NCBI GenBank assembly: GCA_000817105.1
Contig: JUEP01000019.1
Location: forward strand, 1-39,669
Source of the DNA: a marine actinobacterium MedAcidi-G3
GTDB taxonomy: Bacteria > Actinomycetota > Acidimicrobiia > Acidimicrobiales > Poriferisodalaceae
DNA length: 39,669 nucleotides
Direction of reading: 5' to 3'
Every line of letters starts with the position of its first letter. Positions within the stretch are counted from its first letter, which is position 1. Shown here one piece after another: positions 1 to 8,466 of the stretch. Made by a program: the position numbers and the translations under genes. The notes beneath the pieces are model-generated. The model worked only from the letters and a program-made list of their open reading frames with translations, was not told the origin of the DNA and ran no database searches.

Positions 1-768
1 CATCTGGATGAAATGTTGGACGGGGTCAAGATGGTCAGCCTCACGGCGATGAGTAACGTTCTCGGCACCTTAAATCCAGTGCGGGAGATTGCTGATAAAG
101 CCCATGCGGCAGGGTCACTGGTCACGATTGACGCTAGTCAGTATGTGCCCCACCTGCCCACAAACGTAGAGGACCTCGGCGCAGATCTAATGTGCTTCAC
201 AGGCCACAAAATGTGCGGACCTACAGGGATTGGAGTGCTCTGGGGCCGAGAGGAACTCCTTGATTCCATGCCACCTTTCCTTGGAGGCGGTGACATGATT
301 CTGGATGTCCGAAAAGATGGATTTACACCTAATGAACTCCCCCATAAGTTTGAAGCTGGGACCCCACCAATAGCTGAGATTATTGGCCTGGGAGCCGCCG
401 TAGATTTCCTTGAAGGTCTAGGTATGGACAAAATCCGTGAGCATGAGGTCACCCTCACTCGGTATGCCATCAACGCCTTGGGCAATCGTTACGGCGATGA
501 CCTAGTAATCCATGGACCGCAGGATCCATCAGAGCGTGGCGGGGTTCTGTCGATCCAATATAAAAATGTCCATCCTCATGACTTAAGTCAAGTACTGGAC
601 CAAAGCGGTATCTGTATACGAGCCGGGCATCATTGCGCAAAGCCGTTAATGAAAGAGCTCGGGGTGGGAGCGACATCACGCGCATCTCTGTACTTATATA
701 ACGATGAAAACGATATCGACGCTTTTGTTGACTCCTTAGAGCCTGCTGGCGAAATATTCGCTCTATAG
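1..768 (+). CDS. sufS: SufS-type cysteine desulfurase (5' partial)
   Basis: This is the C-terminal part of a PLP-dependent group II cysteine desulfurase, which takes sulfur from L-cysteine as an enzyme persulfide and passes it to SufU for Fe-S cluster assembly. The frame is already open at base 1, so the true start lies upstream of the window. The PLP-lysine motif is visible (TGHKMCGPTGIG, codons near 200-235). So is the RAGHHCAKPLM segment, whose cysteine (codon 634-636) is the expected persulfide residue. The protein ends normally. sufU follows after 15 bp on the same strand, so the two are probably co-transcribed. The rest of the suf genes lie on the opposite strand and converge on this pair. 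The family assignment is secure. Confidence 0.96.
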   Translation, partial: HLDEMLDGVKMVSLTAMSNVLGTLNPVREIADKAHAAGSLVTIDASQYVPHLPTNVEDLGADLMCFTGHKMCGPTGIGVLWGREELLDSMPPFLGGGDMILDVRKDGFTPNELPHKFEAGTPPIAEIIGLGAAVDFLEGLGMDKIREHEVTLTRYAINALGNRYGDDLVIHGPQDPSERGGVLSIQYKNVHPHDLSQVLDQSGICIRAGHHCAKPLMKELGVGATSRASLYLYNDENDIDAFVDSLEPAGEIFAL

Positions 769-783
769 ACAGAGGATTGTGGC

Positions 784-1248
784 ATGCCGGGACTTGAGGA
801 TCTATATAAGGAAATCATTCTCGACCATTACAAAAATCCCCGAAATCGCGGTGAGCTCGAGTGCCCTCCAGCCCATCGAACCGAAGGATTTAACCCTCTT
901 TGCGGAGATGAAGTCACGATAACCTTCGAGGTCGGCCCTGACTCCCTGGCCAAAATTCGAATTGCTGGCCAAGGCTGTTCTATAAGTCAGGCTTCTGCAT
1001 CAATGATGTCGGCTGCAGTCCAAGGAAAATCTATAGAAGAAGTCCGAAACTTATCCGCACAATTCAAATCGCTGATGTCGATTCACGAACAGGCGATAGC
1101 GTCCCCAGCGGCAGACCCAGCTTCCACTACGTTCGAACTTGGCGATTTGGAAGCACTCAAGGGTGTCGTAAAGTTTCCAGTCCGTATCAAATGCGCAACC
1201 TTGTCCTGGAACACCTTGCTAACAGGGCTCGATGAGCTCGACGGATAG
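784..1248 (+). CDS. sufU: SufU, zinc-dependent sulfurtransferase / Fe-S assembly protein
   Basis: This 154-residue SufU protein accepts sulfur from SufS and relays it to the SufBCD scaffold. The SufU zinc-site residues are all present: Cys40 and Asp42 (PLCGDE), Cys65 (GQGCSIS) and Cys137 (IKCATL). The insert between the second and third cysteines is the kind that separates SufU from IscU. The ATG has an AGAGGA ribosome-binding site 8-9 nt upstream, just after the sufS stop codon, which indicates an operon. The gene ends 5 bp from the convergent Nudix gene, leaving almost no terminator space. Confidence is high. Confidence 0.95.
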   Translation: MPGLEDLYKEIILDHYKNPRNRGELECPPAHRTEGFNPLCGDEVTITFEVGPDSLAKIRIAGQGCSISQASASMMSAAVQGKSIEEVRNLSAQFKSLMSIHEQAIASPAADPASTTFELGDLEALKGVVKFPVRIKCATLSWNTLLTGLDELDG

Positions 1249-1253
1249 GTCTT

Positions 1254-1718
1254 TTACCAGCGGTGCCCCGGCGGAACTCCTGTGATGTGTTCCTTAATGC
1301 GTCTCGTGGTCGCAGTGGAAGTTCCATCAGGCAAGTTGTCTGAGGCGAAAAACCCGACCTCAGCTATTTCAGGAGATACAGAAGAACGAATAGACCAGTC
1401 TTTCACCACAAAGACGACAACATGGTCGCTCTTATGTTGATTAAACGACGAAAACACGCCATGAACTGACTGCGGAGTTTCGGGAAGTTCCACACCTGTT
1501 TCCTCGCTTAACTCTCTTTGCATTGCATCAACAAGTGACTCTCCCGTTTTGACATTCCCTCCCGGCAAGTACCACCCGTCCCTATAGCTATGTCGAACTA
1601 AGCAAATTCGATCTTCTTCATCAAAAACTAATGCGCGAACGCCAACAGTCAGTTTCGCTGGACGCAACCTCGACCACATCTTGTAGACCCTGAAGAGCAG
1701 ACCCCTGACATCACCCAT
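1254..1718 (-). CDS. Nudix hydrolase
   Basis: This is a 154-residue Nudix-fold hydrolase that would cleave a nucleoside diphosphate linked to another moiety; the substrate cannot be told from sequence. The full Nudix box runs from Gly54 to Val76 (G-x5-E-x7-REL-x-EE-x-GV), with Glu69, Glu72 and Glu73 as the metal-binding glutamates. The frame is open further upstream to 1862, but that extension lies over the neighbouring pterin dehydratase. The ATG at 1718 overlaps that gene's stop by 8 nt and gives a normal Nudix length, so I chose it. It is the last gene of the minus-strand string and probably depends on translational coupling. Confidence 0.9.
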   Translation of the reverse strand: MGDVRGLLFRVYKMWSRLRPAKLTVGVRALVFDEEDRICLVRHSYRDGWYLPGGNVKTGESLVDAMQRELSEETGVELPETPQSVHGVFSSFNQHKSDHVVVFVVKDWSIRSSVSPEIAEVGFFASDNLPDGTSTATTRRIKEHITGVPPGHRW

Positions 1719-2001
1719 AGGCGAGACTCTCAATAAGTTCTGCCATCGTGACGTCCAGGTCAGTGACGCCGCCTCGATCATGCGTGGTGAGTCGAATTCG
1801 GACTGTCCCATACACGTTGGACCACTCGGGATGGTGGTCAAGGCGCTCACAGTGCAATGCAACAGCAGTCATAAACGAAAACGCTCGAACGAAATTTTCG
1901 AACTCAAACGTCCGTTCTAATCCGCCCGTCGCGACGACCCAATCGGGCATCTCGCGGGTGACAGCTGAAAGTTGCTCAGTAGTCAGCAGTTCACGTTTCA
2001 T
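1711..2001 (-). CDS. phhB: Pterin-4a-carbinolamine dehydratase
   Basis: This 96-residue protein is of the PCD/DCoH family (4a-hydroxytetrahydrobiopterin dehydratase), which regenerates the pterin cofactor after aromatic amino-acid hydroxylation; many bacterial members lack a known hydroxylase partner. The active-site signature is clear: CERLDHHPEWSNVYG with the His56-His57 pair, and a later His74 in RLTTHDRGG. The frame extends to 2043, but the ATG at 2001 starts exactly where the family normally does (KRELLTTEQ). The gene follows sufC after about 80 bp and overlaps the Nudix gene downstream. No aromatic hydroxylase gene is present in the window. Confidence 0.9.
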   Translation of the reverse strand: MKRELLTTEQLSAVTREMPDWVVATGGLERTFEFENFVRAFSFMTAVALHCERLDHHPEWSNVYGTVRIRLTTHDRGGVTDLDVTMAELIESLAYG

Positions 2002-2082
2002 TTTCGTCCGATCAAATACTGCCGAGCCTGGTAGAACGCCCACAAGTGTAATAGAGCCACAAAGTGGAACTAACCACTGCCT

Positions 2083-2913
2083 TTAGGCAAGCGGGTCGGC
2101 AAACGGGTCGTCAAGCTCAGTCTGCGACGCGCTTGTTTGCTGCGATAGTCCCCCAATTGCCACCGACACTCCTTCAGAGTCATTATCGGATTCGACGAAA
2201 CGCGCGTATCCATCGGCTTCAAGCTCTCTTGCGAGTTCAGGACCACCACTTTCAGCGATCCGACCGCCTACCAAAATATGGACTCGGTCAGCAGGCAGGT
2301 AATCGAGAAGCCGGTGATAGTGCGTGATGCACAAAACTCCAAGTCCTTCTTCTGTCATAACCTCGATACGCTCAGCGCAAGCCCGCAATGCATCAATGTC
2401 AAGCCCACTATCCAATTCATCTAAGACTGCAATTTGAGGGGCCAGGACCGCTAGCTGGGCGGTTTCGTTTCGCTTCTTTTCGCCGCCCGACATGTCAACA
2501 TTTAGGGCGCGATCTAAAAGGTCGCTTGCCAACCCAATTTTGTTCGCCTCTTCAATGAGCATTGACTGAACATCTATTCGATGGGTTGATCGTTCGGCTA
2601 AGGCGAGTTCTAAGGTCTCGCGAACCGAGACTCCAGGCACTTCGGTTGGATATTGCATAGCAAGAAAAAGTCCAGCTTGGGCCCGAGCCCATGTCGGCAA
2701 TGACGAAAGATCCTGTCCATCCAGCTCCAGAGAGCCACTCGTTATTTGGTATCCAGCTTTGCCCATTATTGCATTTGAAAGCGTGCTTTTCCCTGACCCG
2801 TTAGGACCCATAACGGCATGGACTTCGCCAGATGAAACTTCTAGGTTGACCCCATCAAGAATTTGCTGATCTCCTACCGCTACACCCAGGTTTTTTATTG
2901 TGAGAGTAGTCAT
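2083..2913 (-). CDS. sufC: SufC, Fe-S assembly ATPase
   Basis: This is the cytosolic ABC-type ATPase that drives the SufBD scaffold. Walker A is GPNGSGKST (residues 36-44), the ABC signature begins MSGGEKKRNE (about 141-150), and Walker B is IAVLDE (161-166) followed by the SufC-typical LDSGLDIDAL. At 276 residues it is about 25 longer than the usual SufC, because of a low-complexity acidic tail ending in a DPFADPLA repeat. The start ATG overlaps the Rieske gene stop by 4 nt, so the two are translationally coupled. Its partners sufD and Rieske lie immediately upstream; sufB is 5 kb away. Confidence 0.96.
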   Translation of the reverse strand: MTTLTIKNLGVAVGDQQILDGVNLEVSSGEVHAVMGPNGSGKSTLSNAIMGKAGYQITSGSLELDGQDLSSLPTWARAQAGLFLAMQYPTEVPGVSVRETLELALAERSTHRIDVQSMLIEEANKIGLASDLLDRALNVDMSGGEKKRNETAQLAVLAPQIAVLDELDSGLDIDALRACAERIEVMTEEGLGVLCITHYHRLLDYLPADRVHILVGGRIAESGGPELARELEADGYARFVESDNDSEGVSVAIGGLSQQTSASQTELDDPFADPLA

Positions 2914-3218
2914 GGCAGCTGCACCTCAACTTCACCTTCTGTGACGTTCACTACATAAACCGGTACCGGCTGTGTCGCAGGAAAGACATCGGGTAGGCCA
3001 GTTAACAGGTCAAACTTGGAAAAGTGCTTCGGACACTCAATCACACAGTCATCCGCCCAAACCACTCCATCGGAGAGCGAATAGTTTGCGTGACTGCATC
3101 GGTCCCCGATTGCATGAAACTCGTCCCCAATTCTGACAACTGCGATTCGGTGACCCTCAATGTCGAATCTTCGTGCTCCGCCGTCTTCAATCTCATCGAC
3201 TCGACAAACGTGGGTCAT
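2910..3218 (-). CDS. Rieske [2Fe-2S] ferredoxin of the SUF cluster
   Basis: This 102-residue protein is a single Rieske domain. The [2Fe-2S] ligands are Cys41 and His43 (RCSHAN) and Cys62 and His65 (ECPKHF), in the usual C-x-H ... C-x2-H arrangement. It resembles the small ferredoxin subunits of ring-hydroxylating dioxygenases, and automatic pipelines often name it that way. Actinobacterial suf operons commonly carry such a gene between sufD and sufC, so a role in electron supply or cluster handling during Fe-S assembly is the better inference. It overlaps both sufD and sufC by 4 nt. No dioxygenase oxygenase subunit is nearby. Confidence 0.93.
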   Translation of the reverse strand: MTHVCRVDEIEDGGARRFDIEGHRIAVVRIGDEFHAIGDRCSHANYSLSDGVVWADDCVIECPKHFSKFDLLTGLPDVFPATQPVPVYVVNVTEGEVEVQLP

Positions 3219-4486
3219 GTGGAGGACCGTTCCAGGTCAAGGGACAGCAGTTCTTCAATCCGAACGTTTACAGCCTTGCCGACCATCTGAACCGGAAGTG
3301 CGTCTAGCAAGTCCCCAAAAAAACCTTTCACCACTAACGCCTCCGCTATGTCGCTCGGAACCCCACGGCTTTCCAAATAAAATTTTTGATCTTGGTCTAT
3401 AGGACCAACTGCTGAGGCATGACTGCATTTGACATCATTGTTTTCGATTTCAAGATTCGGAACCGACTCCGCCCAGGCCTCATCAGAAAGCTTTAGCGTC
3501 CTATTTGTTTGGTACGCATTGACGTCATTTGCATCCGATTCAATCCTAATAAGCCCGGTGTAGATAGCCCGACTTTCGTCATCAAGCGCGCCCTTGAACA
3601 GCAGATTGGAGTTAGTGTGCGGAGCTTCGTGTTTCTGAAACGTTCTAAAATCGTGCTTTGCACTGCGTGTGCCGAAGTAAACCGCCTTCGTCTCACTCGA
3701 TGATCCTTGCCCCATCATCTTGGTGTCTATTCTCGCTCGAGCGTAAGCGCCACCCAATGCGACTTGGTTTAGTGACACGTACGCGTCTCTTTCGACATTT
3801 GCCACTTGGGTAGCGATTTGCCAGATATTAGCCCCGTGTTCCTGCACAGTGAGGTACTTCAGACGGGCTGCCTGAGCGACATTTATCTCAGTCACTGGAC
3901 ACACCAAGGCATCTACGTCTGTACTGCTCTGATGTTCAACGACTGTTGCTTCAGAGTTCTCACCGGCATGAATGAACACTCGGGGGAACCAAACAAGATT
4001 ATTTACGGTCGTATGGTGCCTAATCAGAATCGGAGATGTCACAACCGAATTGGGCGCAATCTCAATAAATATTGGGGCTGTATTGTATGCCAGGTTGCAA
4101 TCAGCAAAAAAGTCAAACTCGGGCGAAACGACTGATCCAATTATGTTTTCAAGTTCGTCTCCCTCGGATTGCACCGAAATTGACTCATCAAAGGTCGCTA
4201 TTGAAGAAACCTTTCCGTTGACGACATGGATCACAGCAGCTGCATCACTGTCGAGGCCTTCGGTGAGACCCGCGTCAAGTACGGTTCCTCCGGGCACATC
4301 TAACTTGTAATTAGAAAGGTCCAATTCATCAATTGGTGTGTAACGCCAAAGCTCTTCCTCAAAAGAAGGTAACCCGATTCGCAAAGCGCGTTCCTGGGCT
4401 TCTTTTCGACGCTCAATGTAAGCAGAGGAGCCACCGATATCGGCCCAATCTGGCATCTCGAATAGACTCGTCTCGCTGGCTGTCAC
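3215..4486 (-). CDS. sufD: SufD, Fe-S scaffold subunit
   Basis: This 423-residue SufD pairs with SufB and SufC in the SufBC2D scaffold. The C-terminal beta-helix core carries the KCSHASAVG motif; Cys354 and His356 match the Cys-x-His pair (Cys358/His360 of E. coli SufD) placed at the SufB-SufD interface where the cluster forms. The start is a GTG. The gene overlaps the Rieske gene by 4 nt. Upstream lies not sufB, as in standard clusters, but a small hypothetical gene and two HpcH-family lyase genes. Confidence 0.95.
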   Translation of the reverse strand: MTASETSLFEMPDWADIGGSSAYIERRKEAQERALRIGLPSFEEELWRYTPIDELDLSNYKLDVPGGTVLDAGLTEGLDSDAAAVIHVVNGKVSSIATFDESISVQSEGDELENIIGSVVSPEFDFFADCNLAYNTAPIFIEIAPNSVVTSPILIRHHTTVNNLVWFPRVFIHAGENSEATVVEHQSSTDVDALVCPVTEINVAQAARLKYLTVQEHGANIWQIATQVANVERDAYVSLNQVALGGAYARARIDTKMMGQGSSSETKAVYFGTRSAKHDFRTFQKHEAPHTNSNLLFKGALDDESRAIYTGLIRIESDANDVNAYQTNRTLKLSDEAWAESVPNLEIENNDVKCSHASAVGPIDQDQKFYLESRGVPSDIAEALVVKGFFGDLLDALPVQMVGKAVNVRIEELLSLDLERSST

Positions 4487-4532
4487 AACCTAATTCTACC
4501 TTTCAGATAGTAGAAATAGCCCTTTGAACTAT

Positions 4533-4913
4533 TCAGCGTTTTTTGCCCTTCTTCCTTTTTTTGGCCCGAGCCTTCTTACTCATTCGCGGCCGGCGGCGGC
4601 CCTTCTTATTTTTCTCTGCTTCAAGGTCTAGCAAGATGTCGGGTCCTGCAGCATTAACAATGTTTTCCGCTGCATCTAAAAGGTCTGCTATCGAGTCATC
4701 GTCTCCCAAGCTTTCAGGCTCTTCGGCAAAGTCTTGAACCCCAAGAGATCCGTGATCCCAAGCCACGTCGATTCGTCGAGGAGCGTAGTCAGGACAATCG
4801 TCTGGACACCTCCAAGGAGCTTCCGGCGCTAGGTCTAAGTTGCACTTTCTTACAGTCTCACCGTTGCCATATGAGCGGGTCTCGTAGTGTCGGCAATTGG
4901 TGCGCATAGGCAT
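4533..4913 (-). CDS. Hypothetical Cys-rich protein with lysine-rich tail
   Basis: I do not recognise this small protein. From the ATG at 4913 it has about 126 residues in three parts. The N-terminus has four cysteines (TNC, RKC, RCPDDC) in a pattern that could bind a metal. The middle is acidic. The last roughly 25 residues are almost all Lys, Arg, Gly and Ala (ending KKARAKKRKKGKKR), which suggests nucleic-acid or ribosome contact. A GTG start at 4946 would add 11 residues. It sits between the CitE-like lyase and sufD with gaps of 24-57 and 46 bp, so it probably shares their transcript. The coding call rests on its length, position and compositional blocks. Confidence 0.7.
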   Translation of the reverse strand: MPMRTNCRHYETRSYGNGETVRKCNLDLAPEAPWRCPDDCPDYAPRRIDVAWDHGSLGVQDFAEEPESLGDDDSIADLLDAAENIVNAAGPDILLDLEAEKNKKGRRRPRMSKKARAKKRKKGKKR

Positions 4914-4969
4914 AGCTATATTGTCGCGCCTCTTCAGCGAATACACGAGTTAGACAACATTATTCCTTG

Positions 4970-5833
4970 TCATAAAGCAGCGATAGCTTCAGCAATTGAT
5001 AGCGCTCTGCGGGCTTCATCGACGTGAAGGTTTTCAATCATTTTGCCGTCAACTGTTAAAACCCCTCGACCGTCTTTTTCAGCTGCTTCAAACTCTTCGA
5101 TTACACGTCGGTGAAAGTCGAGCTCATCCATACTGGGCGAAAATATCTTGTTGGTCGGGGCGACCTGATTCGGGTGAATAAGTGTTTTGCCATCAAATCC
5201 CATTTCAGCGCCTTGAACACACTGAGCTTCAAAACCGAGCTCATCTTTAATATCGTTATAAACGCCATCAAGGATGCCAACGTCAGCGGCTCTGGCTGAC
5301 AACAGACACATAGACAGGTACGGCACTAGTGTTGCACGACCGGCAGTGACCGTAGCCCGAAGTTCCTTAGCCATATCGTTAGTCCCCAGAACCATTACCG
5401 ACATTCGCTTGTGGTGGGCAATTTGGTCAACATTGAGTATGCCAACTGGCGTCTCCACCATGGCCCATATTTGGGTCGAAGACGGAGCGCCGCCCTGATC
5501 AAGCAAGTCCGAAATTTGATCTAAATAAGCCGGACCGTCAACCTTGGGGATAACTACAGCAGCTGGGGCTGCAGCGGCGGCGGCCAACACGTCTTCTCTA
5601 CCCCATGGAGTATCCAAGCCGTTGCAACGAATAGTTAGCTCCCGATTTCCATAATCAGAAGAAGCAGCAGCTACACAGGCTTGTTCACGAGCTATCTCTT
5701 TACTATCCGGGGCTACCGCGTCCTCGAGGTCGAAAATTAGAGCGTCAGCTTGAATATCTTTGGCTTTCTCCAGTGCCCGCTCATTGGCAGCGGGCATATA
5801 AAGCACGGAACGTCTGGGGCGGTAGCTCGACAT
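4970..5833 (-). CDS. HpcH/HpaI-CitE family lyase, possible malyl-CoA thioesterase (Mcl2-like)
   Basis: This 287-residue protein belongs to the citrate lyase beta / malyl-CoA lyase superfamily. Family blocks are visible in order: RRSVLYMPA, DLEDAVAPDSK (metal and CoA site), RCNGLDTPWG, VIPKVDG, MVETPVGI, LGTNDMAKELR and FDGKTLIHPNQ. It lies next to a full Mcl homologue. Rhodobacter has a comparable pair, in which the shorter paralogue Mcl2 is a (3S)-malyl-CoA thioesterase releasing malate. That reading is attractive here but not proven; a CitE-like lyase for another CoA ester is the alternative. The ATG has a good GGAG ribosome-binding site. The gene follows mcl by 39 bp on the same strand. 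Confidence 0.88.
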   Translation of the reverse strand: MSSYRPRRSVLYMPAANERALEKAKDIQADALIFDLEDAVAPDSKEIAREQACVAAASSDYGNRELTIRCNGLDTPWGREDVLAAAAAAPAAVVIPKVDGPAYLDQISDLLDQGGAPSSTQIWAMVETPVGILNVDQIAHHKRMSVMVLGTNDMAKELRATVTAGRATLVPYLSMCLLSARAADVGILDGVYNDIKDELGFEAQCVQGAEMGFDGKTLIHPNQVAPTNKIFSPSMDELDFHRRVIEEFEAAEKDGRGVLTVDGKMIENLHVDEARRALSIAEAIAAL

Positions 5834-5872
5834 AACTCCATCTCCTGCGATTTTTGGCTGATTCTGGGCGAA

Positions 5873-6922
5873 TCAGAATCCGTATCTTTCAGCTAAATCT
5901 GAATCTTTCGCGGCCAACTCCCTTGCGAGGTTAACCACCACATGGCACTGCTTTACGGTGGCATCGTCTTGCATCTTGCCATCAAGCATTACCGCTCCAG
6001 TTCCATCTCCCATTTCTTCAATTACTCGTATGGCCCAAGCGACTTCGGAAGGCTCAGGGCTAAAGACTTTCTTGGCGATATCTATCTGAACGGGATGCAA
6101 ACTCCAAGCCCCTACGCAACCCAGCAAATAGGCATTCCGAAACTGATCTTCACACGCAATCGTGTCTGCTATGTCCCCGAATGGTCCGTAATAGGGAAGA
6201 ATGCCGTGAGCCCCACAAGCGTCGACCATCCTGGCGAGCGTGTAGTGCCAGAGGTCTTGCTGGTAAGAGATCCGAGAGCCATCGTCTTGACCTTCTTCTG
6301 GGTCTTGTCGAACCAGATATCCAGGGTGTCCTCCTCCGACTCTGGTGGTTTTCATGCGACGATCAGCGGCTAGGTCAGCAGGTCCCAAAGAAAGTCCCTG
6401 CATACGCGGACTAGCACCACAAATATCCTCGACATTTGCTACGCCTTGAGCCGTTTCTAAGATTGCGTGAACCAAAATCGGTCGCTTCAGGCCAGCTCGC
6501 GCTTCAAGCTGGGCAAGTAATTGGTCTACGAAATGAATATCTTCGCTACCCTCAACCTTGGGAATCATAACCACGTCAAGCTTGTCCCCAATTTCGCTTA
6601 CCAACGTCATTAGATCGTCTAGAAACCAAGGCGAGTCAAGACTGTTGACCCTGGTCCATAGCTGAGTTTCTCCGCTCTGCCAAGCTTGACCGACTTCTAC
6701 TAAACCGGCTCTTGCAGCTTCTTTGTTATCTGCTGCAACTGCATCTTCGAGATTTCCAAGCAGCACATCAACTGTCGGTGCTATCGCCGGAACTTTTGAT
6801 CTCATTTTTTCATTCGATGGGTCGAAGAAATGAATCATCCGCGATGGGCGAAATGGAATTTCCGTGAGGGGCTGCGGCGCTCCAAGAGCTAATGGTGAAA
6901 AAAAGTCCTTCGGTGTACGCAC
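5873..6922 (-). CDS. mcl: L-malyl-CoA / beta-methylmalyl-CoA lyase
   Basis: This 349-residue enzyme closely resembles, from memory, the Chloroflexus-type malyl-CoA lyase. It shares the start ([13 protein letters not shown]), [67 protein letters not shown] and [11 protein letters not shown]. It would cleave or form malyl-CoA and beta-methylmalyl-CoA with acetyl-CoA or propionyl-CoA and glyoxylate, as in the ethylmalonyl-CoA pathway or the 3-hydroxypropionate bicycle. The start is GTG with a perfect GGAGG 7-8 nt upstream. A 105-bp gap separates it from sufB, room for its own promoter. The insertion of mcl between sufB and sufD is unusual. Confidence 0.93.
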   Translation of the reverse strand: MRTPKDFFSPLALGAPQPLTEIPFRPSRMIHFFDPSNEKMRSKVPAIAPTVDVLLGNLEDAVAADNKEAARAGLVEVGQAWQSGETQLWTRVNSLDSPWFLDDLMTLVSEIGDKLDVVMIPKVEGSEDIHFVDQLLAQLEARAGLKRPILVHAILETAQGVANVEDICGASPRMQGLSLGPADLAADRRMKTTRVGGGHPGYLVRQDPEEGQDDGSRISYQQDLWHYTLARMVDACGAHGILPYYGPFGDIADTIACEDQFRNAYLLGCVGAWSLHPVQIDIAKKVFSPEPSEVAWAIRVIEEMGDGTGAVMLDGKMQDDATVKQCHVVVNLARELAAKDSDLAERYGF

Positions 6923-7027
6923 CTAAAAACCTCCGTTAAAGATCGAATCGTGACCGTACCTAGGGGAAGCAACGATTACTACCCCAAGCACTGGCTTTTA
7001 GTGTGACCTCGAAAATCTGCCGGATTG

Positions 7028-8437
7028 TTACCCGATGGATCCTTCCATCTGGAGTTCTATCAGTCGACTCCATTCGACTGCATATTCCATAGGCAATGTC
7101 TTGGTGACCGGCTCAATAAAGCCATTGACAACCATCCCCATCGCTTGCTCTTCCGACAGACCTCGACTCATAAGGTAGAAAAGCTGTTCATCAGCGACTT
7201 TCGAGACCGTCGCTTCATGGCCAATTTCGGCGTCTCGAGATCCAATTTCTTGGTACGGGTAGGTATCGGATCGACTAATTTCGTCGAGCAACAATGCGTC
7301 GCACTGGACATGGGAGCGGCAATCCTCCATGCCTTCCTCCACTCTCACCAGACCACGATACGTGGTGCGTCCACCATCTTTAGAAATCGATTTAGACACG
7401 ATCTTTGACGACGTCTCGGGGGCTGCGTGGACCATCTTCGCTCCAGCATCCTGATGCTGACCCTCACCTGCATAGGCCACAGAAAGCACTTCACCAGAGG
7501 CCTTCGGCCCCATGAGGTAAACCGCTGGGTATTTCATCGTCAACCGCGAACCGATGTTTCCATCAATCCATTCCACGTGAGCCTCGTCATATGCCGCCGC
7601 CCGCTTGGTAACGAGGTTGAACACGTTGCTGGACCAGTTTTGAATCGTTGTGTACGTGATTCGGCTACCGGGCAAAGCGCACAGCTCCACGACTGCTGAA
7701 TGCAGAGAATCTGAGCTATACACAGGCGCAGAACACCCTTCGATGTAGTGCACTGTTGCGCCTTCATCAGCGATAATCAGCGTGCGTTCGAACTGTCCCA
7801 TATTTTCAGCATTGATTCGGAAATAAGCCTGTAACGGCATCTCGACTTCAACCCCGGGCGGCACATAGATAAACGATCCACCAGACCATACAGCTGAGTT
7901 CAACGCTGAGAATTTATTATCACCGGCAGGGATAATGGAGCCAAAGTATTTTTGGACCATCTCCGGGTGATCCTTTACCGCCGAATCCATGTCAGAGAAG
8001 ATCACTCCTTGCTCTTCCAGATCTTCTCGATTTCGGTGGTAGACCACCTCTGACTCGTATTGTGCTGTGACACCGGCAAGGTACTTTCGCTCCGCCTCAG
8101 GTATGCCTAATTTTTCATAGGTGTCTTTCACCGAGTCCGGAAGTTCTTCCCATGCATCTACTTGACCTTCGGTCGGCTTAATGTAGTAGTAGATATCGTC
8201 AAAATGAATCTGCGAGGTATCGCCACCCCAATTGGGCATCGGCTTTCTTTTAAAAATCTCGTACGACCGCAGACGGAAGTCGAGCATCCACTCTGGTTCT
8301 TTCTTGAGGAAAGACATCTCGCGAATAATGTCTTCATTCAAACCTTTTTGGGGCTTGAATACGTAGTCCTCTTCATCGCTCCAGCCGAGCTGGTATTTAC
8401 CTACATCTATAGAAATGGACTGCTCAGTATCGGTCAC
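7028..8437 (-). CDS. sufB: SufB, Fe-S scaffold subunit
   Basis: This is the core scaffold subunit of SufBC2D. The residues needed for cluster building are present: a cysteine in [10 protein letters not shown] (about residue 379, equivalent to E. coli Cys405) and, 28 residues later, the His-Glu of IGHEATVSK. The frame is open to 8515, but that start would lie inside the upstream gene. A GTG at 8437 has GGGAG 5 nt upstream and gives the usual length of 469 residues, so I chose it. In standard actinobacterial clusters sufD follows directly; here mcl, a CitE-like gene and a small hypothetical gene intervene. The gene upstream is not the usual SufR regulator. Confidence 0.96.
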   Translation of the reverse strand: MTDTEQSISIDVGKYQLGWSDEEDYVFKPQKGLNEDIIREMSFLKKEPEWMLDFRLRSYEIFKRKPMPNWGGDTSQIHFDDIYYYIKPTEGQVDAWEELPDSVKDTYEKLGIPEAERKYLAGVTAQYESEVVYHRNREDLEEQGVIFSDMDSAVKDHPEMVQKYFGSIIPAGDNKFSALNSAVWSGGSFIYVPPGVEVEMPLQAYFRINAENMGQFERTLIIADEGATVHYIEGCSAPVYSSDSLHSAVVELCALPGSRITYTTIQNWSSNVFNLVTKRAAAYDEAHVEWIDGNIGSRLTMKYPAVYLMGPKASGEVLSVAYAGEGQHQDAGAKMVHAAPETSSKIVSKSISKDGGRTTYRGLVRVEEGMEDCRSHVQCDALLLDEISRSDTYPYQEIGSRDAEIGHEATVSKVADEQLFYLMSRGLSEEQAMGMVVNGFIEPVTKTLPMEYAVEWSRLIELQMEGSIG

Positions 8438-8466
8438 GCAAACTCCCGCGGAAATGTTTACATTAT

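Noticed and set aside
138-485. Minus-strand open frame of 115 codons inside sufS
   Set aside because: It lies wholly antisense to a conserved gene, is rich in Arg, Ser and Pro as shadow frames are, and resembles no known protein.
2090-2125. Short tandem repeat (GGGTCGGC/GGGTCGTC)
   Set aside because: It encodes the repeated Asp-Pro-x-Ala tail of SufC and has only two imperfect units, so it is not an independent repeat element.
2910-3218. Rieske protein as a dioxygenase ferredoxin subunit
   Set aside because: No oxygenase subunits or reductase are nearby, and its overlap with sufD and sufC fits the known SUF-associated Rieske gene better.
3806-4310. Two plus-strand open frames antisense to sufD
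   Set aside because: Both lie over well-conserved sufD sequence on the other strand, have no ribosome-binding site and show no recognisable protein pattern.
6923-7027. Hairpin or terminator between sufB and mcl
   Set aside because: The GGGG and CCCC runs there do not form a continuous stem, and I found no convincing -35/-10 pair.
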